Shown here one piece after another: positions 1 through 7,859 of a stretch of DNA of 64,000 nt. How positions within the stretch are numbered: position 1 is the first letter of the stretch; each line of letters starts with the position of its first letter. Origin of the DNA: QAMH01 sp900556425 (GTDB lineage Bacteria; Actinomycetota; Coriobacteriia; Coriobacteriales; QAMH01); assembly GCA_902475535.1 (NCBI GenBank), contig CABRZR010000004.1, forward strand, positions 75,326 to 139,325, read 5' to 3'. A program made the position numbers and the translations under genes. The notes beneath the pieces were generated by a model, which was given only the letters and a program-made list of their open reading frames with translations, searched no databases and was not told the origin of the DNA.

Positions 1-15
1 GTAATGGTGCCTAGG

Positions 16-87
16 ACGGGTGGCAGGGGGACGGGGGTTCTGTCACATCCATGGATGTGACAGAACCCCCGTCCCCCTGCCACCCGT
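16..87. repeat. 72-bp perfect palindrome (intergenic repeat)
   Basis: The 36 bases 16-51 are the exact reverse complement of 52-87, with no spacer, centred on CCATGG. Both arms carry the G-rich word CAGGGGGACGGGGG. The last 40 bases of the window (63961-64000) repeat positions 18-57 with one substitution, so this is a dispersed element and not a unique terminator. It lies downstream of the minus-strand flippase gene ending at 124. No T-run follows either arm. Confidence 0.9.
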
Positions 88-123
88 CGCTTCGCGCCTC
101 CGCTCGAAATGGCAGCGCCGCGC

Positions 124-1383
124 CTACTCGCCAGGTGCCGTCGAGCGCTTTTTCGCGTCAAGCAGCATGCATCCGAGAAAGAACAGGATCGACGCGCCGT
201 ATGCGAGCATGATGGCGAAGCTCACGCCGTTCATCTCGAACGCATGAATCATGGGATACATGCTCACGAGAATAAGCACGAACGAGATGGCGTAGCCGGC
301 AAGATTCTCCCGATTGCGACGCATCGTGATGAGCACGTCACCCAAGAACCAAACGTAGGCGGTCATGACCGTGCAAAGCACGAGTGGCACGATCAGGTAC
401 GCGTAGGGTGCGATGCTCGAGCCAAAGATGAGCACGAGCAGAGGCTCGCCCACGAGCGCGAAGAGTAATCCAAAGACAAGCGCAAGCGCGAAGATAGCCA
501 TCGAGACCTTGAAGACAAGCCTCAGAAAACCACGCATGTCACCTGCCTTGAGGTACTCGGCGAAACGCGTCAGAAGCGGCGCATAGATATATTGCGCGCA
601 CATCTGCACGATGAGCACAGGCGCGGCAACCGAGGAGTAGATACCCAGGAACCACTCCCCCATCACGTCGTTGAGCGCCTGTCGCGGAATGGCGGGGACG
701 GCCCAGCAGAAAAAGGACGCCACGACGAGCGGTAGGCATTTCACGAAGAGCGTGCGTATCGCCATGGCATCGAAAACCGGCTTGAGGGGCTTGCGCGTAA
801 CCTTCACGAAGGCCGTACCATCGAAGAGCGCGATGACGAGATAGGTGCTCACCGTCATGAGAATGAGCGCAATGTCGAGAGAGTTGAAGAACACCATGCC
901 TGCGATGAAGGCGACAAGCAAGAGAATGCCACGCAGGATGAACGAGATGCCAATGACGTCCATGCGCGACTCGCGTTGCTCCTCGCCGTGCAGAACATCC
1001 ACGAACACGGGGCCGAGCGAGAAGAAGCCGTACAGGATGACCGTCAACCACGCGCTGGTTGGGCAGGTCAAGAAGCAGTAAACGAACATGACGCCGATGG
1101 CCAGGGCAACCGTGATGATCCTGAAGCCAAGGTACTGCGCAAAGGTGAATTCCTCGTCCAGATCGGAGACTTGGTAGGTGCGAATCTTGTAATAGCCGAT
1201 GGGCGAGAAGATGTTCGAAACGGCCATGCCGAGAGCAAGTAAGCCCGCAGCATCATAGCCCGTTGACAAGCGCACGACGAGAACCGTAATCAGCCACTGC
1301 GCCGCCATGTAGACAAGCGAGCCCGCGGCGTTCCAAATCATGTTCGCGCGAATCGAAAGCGATTTGTCAGCACCTATATTCAT
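124..1383 (-). CDS. Polysaccharide/lipid-linked oligosaccharide flippase (Wzx/MATE-like)
   Basis: A 419-residue, strongly hydrophobic polytopic protein with about 12 predicted membrane segments. It opens with an amphipathic N-terminus and the segment SLVYMAAQWLITVLVVRLS typical of RfbX/Wzx-type polysaccharide exporters. Such proteins move undecaprenyl-linked oligosaccharides across the membrane; the substrate cannot be read from sequence. The ATG at 1383 lies 18 nt downstream of the glucosaminidase stop, on the same strand. No Shine-Dalgarno is visible in that gap, so a leaderless or coupled start is possible. A second, only distantly similar flippase is at 23770-25224. Confidence 0.8.
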   Translation of the reverse strand: MNIGADKSLSIRANMIWNAAGSLVYMAAQWLITVLVVRLSTGYDAAGLLALGMAVSNIFSPIGYYKIRTYQVSDLDEEFTFAQYLGFRIITVALAIGVMFVYCFLTCPTSAWLTVILYGFFSLGPVFVDVLHGEEQRESRMDVIGISFILRGILLLVAFIAGMVFFNSLDIALILMTVSTYLVIALFDGTAFVKVTRKPLKPVFDAMAIRTLFVKCLPLVVASFFCWAVPAIPRQALNDVMGEWFLGIYSSVAAPVLIVQMCAQYIYAPLLTRFAEYLKAGDMRGFLRLVFKVSMAIFALALVFGLLFALVGEPLLVLIFGSSIAPYAYLIVPLVLCTVMTAYVWFLGDVLITMRRNRENLAGYAISFVLILVSMYPMIHAFEMNGVSFAIMLAYGASILFFLGCMLLDAKKRSTAPGE

Positions 1384-1401
1384 CGGATGTATAGACTAGG
1401 G

Positions 1402-2760
1402 CTAGATGCCGTACCAGGCAATCCCCTCATCAAGCCAACCGAGCGAGATGTTGTGATCAAACTCGTACTCGCTAGCCGTGTAGTTGTGGTTGTTTGCATA
1501 GGCGTTGGGATTGTACTGACGATACAGCGGAATGCCCTTCGCATCATCGGAGTACCAGCCGATTCCCTCATCATTCCAACCGGCGTCGACAAGTGCATCG
1601 CGTTCAACGACACTCAGAGTGTAGTGATGCTCGCCGCCGATTTCGTTGTAGAGGCGATACACGGGCGACTTGCTCGTCTTGGGTGAGTTCCAGCCGATGC
1701 CCTCATAGGTCCAACCCGCAGAATCGAGACTTTCCCGCTCAACGATGCTCGAAGTGTAGAAGTGCTCGCCGGAATTGGGGTTATACATGCGGAACATGGC
1801 GCGGGTATTGGTGTCGGGAACGCTCCACCCCTTATAGAGGGGAAGAATGTAGTTGTAGGTGGGATCGAATCCAGCATGGGTATAGGCCTGATCCATGAGC
1901 TTGGCGATCTGCTCGTGCCACGGCGTATCATTGGATGGCAGTGTGCAGTACTGATGCCAGCAGGTGCCCTTGGCGTCTGCCTGCGCATAATCCCACTTCA
2001 TGGCATAAAGCGTGGGCTGCGCATATTGTTTGGCATAAATGTAATGTTCGTAAATCCACTGAGCGCCCCCGAGTACAGCAGAAGTAGGCGTTGTCCAGCC
2101 CTGATTAACCGCCATGCTCAGGCCAGCGCTATCGGCAACACCGTCGTAGGCACCTATGCCGAAGAAATTATAGTAGATGGTCCCCTGATGATCCTGGCCC
2201 ATGGCAAGAGTAGAGGTGCCCCAACCAGTTTCGAGAATCGCATGAGCCACGAGATACGCTGCGCTGATATGGTATGTCCGCTCTGCTTGGACAAAGGCCG
2301 AACCCATGCCGACAAGCTTGCCTTGACGTCCCTTGGCCGTCGAGAGAATGAAGGCATCAATTTGAGCAGCAGTTAGTCCAGAGGATGTCCTGAGATCTGC
2401 GAAAACGGTGAGATCGCAGTTGTTGGGATCAAGAGCAGCCTGAAAGCGGGCATAGGAATTACCATATTGGTCATTGGCCATGCACATCCGAATCATCTGA
2501 TCCAAGGTAATGCCAAGGTTGACGATATTCGAACCGCCCTGGGCCTGGGCAATCATATCTCCATCGGCAAACCCGCCCTCACCTTGGGCATAGAGCACGT
2601 CATCGTCGACATGCTCGTACGCCCGCGGGTCAGCGCGAAGCGGCCCTTCCACCCGCTCGGCAAATGCGCTTTGCACGAACAGGGCCGGAAGAGCCGCTAT
2701 CAGAAGTGCTGTTACGAGCAGTAGGCGAATCGGTAGAAAGACGATGCTGCGTTTGGTCAT
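1402..2760 (-). CDS. Secreted GH73-type N-acetylglucosaminidase with C-terminal DUF5648 repeats
   Basis: 452 residues. A signal peptide (about residues 5-34, cut after SAFA) precedes a mannosyl-glycoprotein endo-beta-N-acetylglucosaminidase-type domain (about 120-300). The motif HAILETGWGTS places the likely catalytic Glu at E177. The last ~140 residues are three ~47-residue repeats of the RMYNPNSGEHFYTSS type (Pfam DUF5648). Family knowledge predicts cleavage of GlcNAc-MurNAc bonds in peptidoglycan outside the membrane. The repeat module is shared with the next four secreted proteins and probably binds the envelope; that is inference, as there is no LPXTG or transmembrane anchor. The ATG at 2760 has a good SD (GGGAAGG, 8 nt). 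It is followed by the flippase gene on the same strand. Confidence 0.85.
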   Translation of the reverse strand: MTKRSIVFLPIRLLLVTALLIAALPALFVQSAFAERVEGPLRADPRAYEHVDDDVLYAQGEGGFADGDMIAQAQGGSNIVNLGITLDQMIRMCMANDQYGNSYARFQAALDPNNCDLTVFADLRTSSGLTAAQIDAFILSTAKGRQGKLVGMGSAFVQAERTYHISAAYLVAHAILETGWGTSTLAMGQDHQGTIYYNFFGIGAYDGVADSAGLSMAVNQGWTTPTSAVLGGAQWIYEHYIYAKQYAQPTLYAMKWDYAQADAKGTCWHQYCTLPSNDTPWHEQIAKLMDQAYTHAGFDPTYNYILPLYKGWSVPDTNTRAMFRMYNPNSGEHFYTSSIVERESLDSAGWTYEGIGWNSPKTSKSPVYRLYNEIGGEHHYTLSVVERDALVDAGWNDEGIGWYSDDAKGIPLYRQYNPNAYANNHNYTASEYEFDHNISLGWLDEGIAWYGI

Positions 2761-2813
2761 GGTCGGTGCCTTCCCGTCTGAATGTCTACTGCATCAAATG
2801 TGGAATCGCCAGG

Positions 2814-4064
2814 TTACTTGTCGCTTTCGTCAGCGCCGCCCTCAGCAGCAGCGTACCAGGCAATGCCCTCATCCTGCCAGCCAAGCGAGATGTTGTGATC
2901 GAACTCGTACTGGCTCGTGGTGTAGTTATGGTTGTTGGCATATGCGTTGGGGTTGTACTGACGCAGAACCTTGACGGTCTGGGCCTCGTCGGAGTACCAA
3001 CCGATGCCCTCGTCGTTCCAGCCTTCCTTGACAAGCGCGTCACGCTCGACAGCGCTCGTGGTGAAGTGATGCTCGCCCGCGTTGGGGTTATACAGACGGA
3101 AAACAGGAACATCAGACTTGACGGGAGCATACCAGCCAATGTCCTCGTTCTTCCAACCAAGCTCGATCAGATGATCGCGCTCAACCGTGCTTGCGGTATA
3201 GAAGTGCTCGCCGGAATTGGGGTTGTAGACGCGGTACATGGCCTGGTGCTCACCGATCTGGAACTGAGCGACCTTGGTGCCCATGAAGTTGCCCATGCCC
3301 TTGATGATGACCGTAGCGGTGCCGACCTGATCATTGTCAACGTACTCGAGCGTGTAGTCGGTGTCCTCAACGAGCTTGGTGCCATTGGCCATGGTAACGG
3401 TGACCTCAGGCTCGACAGGCTCGCCCATGAAGGTCACGTTCGAGACGGTCGCGGTCGTGGCCTTGTTGATGTCAGCCTGGGCAATGGTGACCTCGAAGGT
3501 CTTGTCATTGGTGCCGCCGCCATCCCAGACGTAGCCCTCGTTCAGGGTCACCTTGAGGTTGTACGTACCGGCATCGGTCGCGAGGACATTGTCCTTGTCG
3601 GTCTCGAGATCGATCTTCTGCTTAGGAGCCTCGGGCTCATCGCCCTCGGTGTTGTCGCCCTCGGCCTGGGCCTTGGTGCCCTCGTCAGGATTCTGGTCGT
3701 CGCCGGGGTTCTGCTCTTCATCGAGCACCAGCTCGACCGTGTAGCCCTTGTTCTGCGGGAGAAGCTTCTGGGCCTCGCCCGTGTAGGTCAGATTCTTTGC
3801 GGCCGTGGGAACGGCGACCTCGACAGGCTCAGTAGGCTCATCGCCCTCACCAGGCGTGGGGTCGGTTGCACCGTCACCGTCCTCGCCCTCACCAGGAGTG
3901 GTGGGATTGGTTACCTCGGTGTTATCACCAGTATTTGCGTCACCCTCGGCAGCAATTGCCTGCACGGGGACAAGCGCCATAACAAGCGCGAAGCACGCAA
4001 GCAGGCTTGCCAACGTGGCAAGGATGTTCTTGCGCGAACTATGACTCTTTACCATTTCGTTCAT
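2814..4064 (-). CDS. Secreted surface protein: acidic linker, Ig/MBG-like domains, DUF5648 repeats
   Basis: 416 residues. A signal peptide (about 1-39, ending AIAA) is followed by a Glu/Asp/Pro/Thr-rich linker. Next come two beta-sandwich-like repeats containing 'LTYTGEAQ' and 'GTKLVEDTDYTLEYVDN', the latter ending 'GMGNFMGTKVAQFQI'. Three DUF5648 repeats follow from about residue 275. There is no catalytic motif, so it is probably a structural or adhesive surface protein. The ATG at 4064 is preceded by AAGGAG about 10 nt upstream. The same beta repeat recurs once in the M6 protease and ten times in the large subtilase. The gap to the glucosaminidase gene downstream is 53 nt, so they may be co-transcribed. 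Confidence 0.8.
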   Translation of the reverse strand: MNEMVKSHSSRKNILATLASLLACFALVMALVPVQAIAAEGDANTGDNTEVTNPTTPGEGEDGDGATDPTPGEGDEPTEPVEVAVPTAAKNLTYTGEAQKLLPQNKGYTVELVLDEEQNPGDDQNPDEGTKAQAEGDNTEGDEPEAPKQKIDLETDKDNVLATDAGTYNLKVTLNEGYVWDGGGTNDKTFEVTIAQADINKATTATVSNVTFMGEPVEPEVTVTMANGTKLVEDTDYTLEYVDNDQVGTATVIIKGMGNFMGTKVAQFQIGEHQAMYRVYNPNSGEHFYTASTVERDHLIELGWKNEDIGWYAPVKSDVPVFRLYNPNAGEHHFTTSAVERDALVKEGWNDEGIGWYSDEAQTVKVLRQYNPNAYANNHNYTTSQYEFDHNISLGWQDEGIAWYAAAEGGADESDK

Positions 4065-4523
4065 GAATCACATCTCCTTCTTCCTGAACTTAACGTCCGC
4101 CCAATATAGCACATGAAAATGCCCGTCCTTTTCCCTTCACAAATACGTAACGGGCAGTTACCAAACGGTAATCTCGCAATCACATGCCTCAACTACCATG
4201 TGCTTTTTCACGAGCACGCAAAATTGCTCTCATCCGAAAGACCTCTTCTGTGCCCTGATCCTCATCAGAAAATCGACACAAACGGCCTTGCCGAAAGCCA
4301 TCGCTTGTTTGGGGTACGTTTCGGGCGTATCCATAACGGGAGCTGTACCACGAACGTGATTCTTCGTCAGTAATCCTCTCACTCCGCACCACAATCGAAC
4401 GTTTTCGACATCGATGAAATCATGCAGTTCACCTGTTGTTTTGAAGCTGTAATGCGATTCTGCATATCACGTACGTATACTTGCAAAAAGCTGGGTTACG
4501 TTTCCTTCTCATGGGAGGATGCA
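4065..4523. other. Divergent intergenic region with two outward promoters
   Basis: This 459-bp, comparatively AT-rich region separates the minus-strand repeat protein from the plus-strand M6 protease. A -10-like TATATT reads leftward at 4108-4103, giving a leader of about 30 nt before the ATG at 4064. A -10-like TATACT reads rightward at 4476-4481, next to the 8-bp palindrome ACGTACGT, about 37 nt before ATG 4524. Neither has a good -35, so activator dependence is possible. I see no convincing gene inside; the short open frames lack SD sequences and recognisable content. Confidence 0.5.
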
Positions 4524-7500
4524 ATGTCGACTGTCTGCCGTGATTCACGCATAACATCCCGCTTTCACGCGATGGCCATACCACTTTGCTTGCTTGCGCT
4601 CATGCTCTGCATCGCGTTTAGCGCAGCACAGCTAGGATTGCCGGGGCGAGCCAGTGCCGACGAGGGAACGACACCTGCATTCGCGCCTATCGTCAAGGAC
4701 GCCAAAGCAAACGCCGCAAATCTCGTACTTATCGTCGAGTTCTCGGATAGCCCTGCGGAAAGCTTTTATGATCAGAAGTATGCATTCGGAGGATTCTCAA
4801 CAAACTTTGCATACCTCATGGCAGACATAAATAATGAGGCTAGTTCCTACATGCCCCGTACGTACCGCAGCTACATGCAAACCATTTCCAAAGGAAAGTT
4901 CAACATTGCGAGCTACTTTCCACAGGCCTATGTTGATGGCACCCATCTACGCATACGCGTCTCCATGACTTCGCAATACTACAAAGAAAAACATGCTGAT
5001 TCCGCACTTATGTCCGAAGCCATAGGACAGCTCATGATTGCTCGTCCAGACTTGGATGCGTCCGTTTTCGACGCGAACAGTGATGGATACGTCGACAACG
5101 CGCTCATCATTGTCGACCTGCCCCAAGACACCAATATCGTAGACCACACCAATATTGGTGCGGGGGCAGTCACCGTTGGCTCGGGAAGCACCGCTCGCGT
5201 GGCGTGTTCTCTCACTGCTCTTAACGGCGGAGGAGCCGTTAGCGGAACGGACCGCTTTAACTCAAGCGTTGCGGTACATGAACGGTTGCATACGCTCGGC
5301 GCCGCCGATTATTACCGCAATTCCGAATACGGTGCCAGCGGAAACCCCGTCGGAAACTGGGATGTCATGGCCTCGGGCGGCGTATATTCCTGGCCGCTCG
5401 CATTCACCCGCGAACGCATCGGATGGACAAGCGTGCCAGAGATGCAGGTAAATACCAACGAAACGTCCATCACTCTATATGCGCCCCAAGATTCTGATGA
5501 CAACCTGAAATCAAAGCCCCAGGCGGTTAAAGTCACGTCTCCGTTCTCGTCTTCGGAGTATTTCATCATCGAGTATCGCGAGAGAGGGAACAGGTATACC
5601 GGCTATGACGGGCGTATCGGATCCTCTGGCCTTATCGTCTATCGTGTAAACGAACAATATGCTGACCGAGGAAATCTCTACGGCAATGATTATGTTTACA
5701 TCTTCCGTCCGGACGAGACGAGCCTCACTTCGTCGGCAGGCAATATCGATCGTGCCGCCATCTGTGCCGGATCGTACACCGTGCAAGACACGCTGACAGG
5801 CACCATCACCCTCAATTCCTCCATCGGATCACCCGATCCGAACGCAAGCATTGCGGATGGGGCAATCTGTTATTCCAATGGCACGAATAGCGGCCTCCTC
5901 ATCACAGCAACGAGCCAAACCGACAGCTCCATTACCGTCACCCTAAAGGCGTCATCCGAAGTAGCAGACAAGCACTGGAGTGCCGTGTCCAATCCCGACG
6001 GAAGCTCACCGTTCGCGAATATCGAAGCACCGAGAGTCAGGGTGGCGAGTGACGGAAAGAACCTGTATGTCATGGCAGAAAGCCAAGTTACAAGCAAGCA
6101 GAACTGGCGTGTGTGCAAGCACGATGGCGCGAACTGGTCACAGCTGGGCGAGCCGATGACCGACCTCAAGAACGTCGACATCACCTGGTTCAATGGCGTG
6201 CTCTATGCGATTGGCACGCGCGCGAACAATACGGGAACTGTCCTCAAGCGCCTCGATGGGAACAACTGGTCAACAGTCGCAAGCACGGAAAGCGGATTTG
6301 CCTATCCGGACCCTAAGCTCGGCATCGTGAACGACAAGCTCTATGCGGCACTGTGGAGCGGCAGTGAGGTCAAAGTGTACGAAGCTGCTGGGTCGTCGCT
6401 TGTCCAATATGGAGTGGGGCTTTGTCTGGAATCCCCATCCTGTTTGAGCATCGCCGACATTGCTGGTAAGCCCGCAATTGTTGCAGGCGATATGAAATCC
6501 AAAGCAGCCTGCACCAGCATCCACCAGCTTGAAAACAATACTTGGAAAGAACAATTACTCGTTGAAAGACATGCCGCATCAAACGTGAGTTTTGCCAAGC
6601 TGGGCGATAGAAGCTTTGTATACGCCTATGCCACATATTACGACGACAATCTCACACAAGATAATGTCGTCCATCTCGCAGAATTCGACAGCGCGGGCGT
6701 GCAAAGGTCAAATACGCGTATAGAGCAAGCGCGATCTACCGCTTTCAGCGGAAACATTGTTGGAGGTAACAACAATCTCTATCTCACTTTTGGAACAGGC
6801 AACAGTGGCACGCTTGCCTATGTGCTCGTCAATGGTTCCGCAACTCAAATATCTCAAGTTGATGGCATTGTATATGCGGGAAATTACGGTGCAGAAAGCT
6901 GTGTTATAGGAGAGAAGCTCTTCGTCGCAGTGCCGGATTTGGTTTCCGCCACCATTGCCGTGCGCTCCCATGACATCGAAGCCTCATCGACGCCTACGCC
7001 TGATCCGCCGGTGTCCAAACAAAACATAGCAAACGCGACGGTTTCCTCAATACCGGCGCAAACCTATACGGGCAGAGCAATCACGCCGCAGCCCGTGGTA
7101 ACCCTGGGTACGAAGAAACTTGTGGCAGGAACGGACTACACAATCACCTACGCCAATAACGTCAACGTGGGAACTGCCACTATCACCATCAAGGGAATGG
7201 GCAACTACGCAGGCACGAAGACCGCAAGATTCACCATCGTGAAAGCGCAAGACCCCACTCCCACGCCCGATCCGAAGCCTGACCCCACGCCGACGCCGGA
7301 CCCGGATCCAACGCCAACGCCAAAACCTGATCCGACTCCCACGCCGACACCCGATCCGACGCCAACCCCCAAACCCGACCCGACTCCGACACCCGATCCG
7401 ACGCCGGAGCCCACACCTACGCCAGACCCAGATCCAACCACTCCCGAAATCGCAACAACGGTCATGCACCGTCTTTACAACCCCAATAGCGGCGAGCACT

Positions 7501-7859
7501 TCTACACCGCCAGCGAGGTCGAACGCGACCACCTCGTCGGCGTGGGCTGGAACTACGAAGGAGCGGGATGGACCGCCCCGACCCAATCCAACACGCCCGT
7601 ATACCGGCTCTACAACGCCAACGCCGGTGACCACCACTACACCACGAGCGTCGTCGAGCGCGATCACCTGGTGAGCGTGGGCTGGAATGACGAGGGCATA
7701 GGGTGGTATTCTGACGACTCTCAACGCGTGCCCCTGTTCCGCCAGTACAATCCAAACGCAATCGCAGGGTCGCACAACTACACTACGAGCAAAGAGGAAA
7801 CCGACATGCTCATCGGCATCGGATGGCATGACGAAGGAATCGGATGGTATGGAGTATGA
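4524..7859 (+). CDS. Secreted M6-family (immune inhibitor A-like) metalloprotease with Pro/Thr linker and DUF5648 repeats
   Basis: 1111 residues from ATG 4524, chosen over the upstream in-frame ATG at 4422 because GGGAGGA lies 5 nt before it and a signal peptide (about 10-45) then follows directly. The catalytic domain carries HERLHTLG (zinc motif HExxH, H252/E253/H256) and the downstream Met-turn-like NWDVMASGG, as in M6 peptidases. A middle region of about 350 residues resembles a beta-propeller-like repeat region, without a firm family assignment. Then come one Ig/MBG-like repeat, a strict DPTPTPDP/KPDPTPTP linker (about 7252-7443) of the kind that spans cell walls, and three DUF5648 repeats. 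It is predicted to be an extracellular Zn protease tethered to the envelope. The stop overlaps the start region of the next gene, so the two are probably one operon. Confidence 0.85.
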   Translation: MSTVCRDSRITSRFHAMAIPLCLLALMLCIAFSAAQLGLPGRASADEGTTPAFAPIVKDAKANAANLVLIVEFSDSPAESFYDQKYAFGGFSTNFAYLMADINNEASSYMPRTYRSYMQTISKGKFNIASYFPQAYVDGTHLRIRVSMTSQYYKEKHADSALMSEAIGQLMIARPDLDASVFDANSDGYVDNALIIVDLPQDTNIVDHTNIGAGAVTVGSGSTARVACSLTALNGGGAVSGTDRFNSSVAVHERLHTLGAADYYRNSEYGASGNPVGNWDVMASGGVYSWPLAFTRERIGWTSVPEMQVNTNETSITLYAPQDSDDNLKSKPQAVKVTSPFSSSEYFIIEYRERGNRYTGYDGRIGSSGLIVYRVNEQYADRGNLYGNDYVYIFRPDETSLTSSAGNIDRAAICAGSYTVQDTLTGTITLNSSIGSPDPNASIADGAICYSNGTNSGLLITATSQTDSSITVTLKASSEVADKHWSAVSNPDGSSPFANIEAPRVRVASDGKNLYVMAESQVTSKQNWRVCKHDGANWSQLGEPMTDLKNVDITWFNGVLYAIGTRANNTGTVLKRLDGNNWSTVASTESGFAYPDPKLGIVNDKLYAALWSGSEVKVYEAAGSSLVQYGVGLCLESPSCLSIADIAGKPAIVAGDMKSKAACTSIHQLENNTWKEQLLVERHAASNVSFAKLGDRSFVYAYATYYDDNLTQDNVVHLAEFDSAGVQRSNTRIEQARSTAFSGNIVGGNNNLYLTFGTGNSGTLAYVLVNGSATQISQVDGIVYAGNYGAESCVIGEKLFVAVPDLVSATIAVRSHDIEASSTPTPDPPVSKQNIANATVSSIPAQTYTGRAITPQPVVTLGTKKLVAGTDYTITYANNVNVGTATITIKGMGNYAGTKTARFTIVKAQDPTPTPDPKPDPTPTPDPDPTPTPKPDPTPTPTPDPTPTPKPDPTPTPDPTPEPTPTPDPDPTTPEIATTVMHRLYNPNSGEHFYTASEVERDHLVGVGWNYEGAGWTAPTQSNTPVYRLYNANAGDHHYTTSVVERDHLVSVGWNDEGIGWYSDDSQRVPLFRQYNPNAIAGSHNYTTSKEETDMLIGIGWHDEGIGWYGV

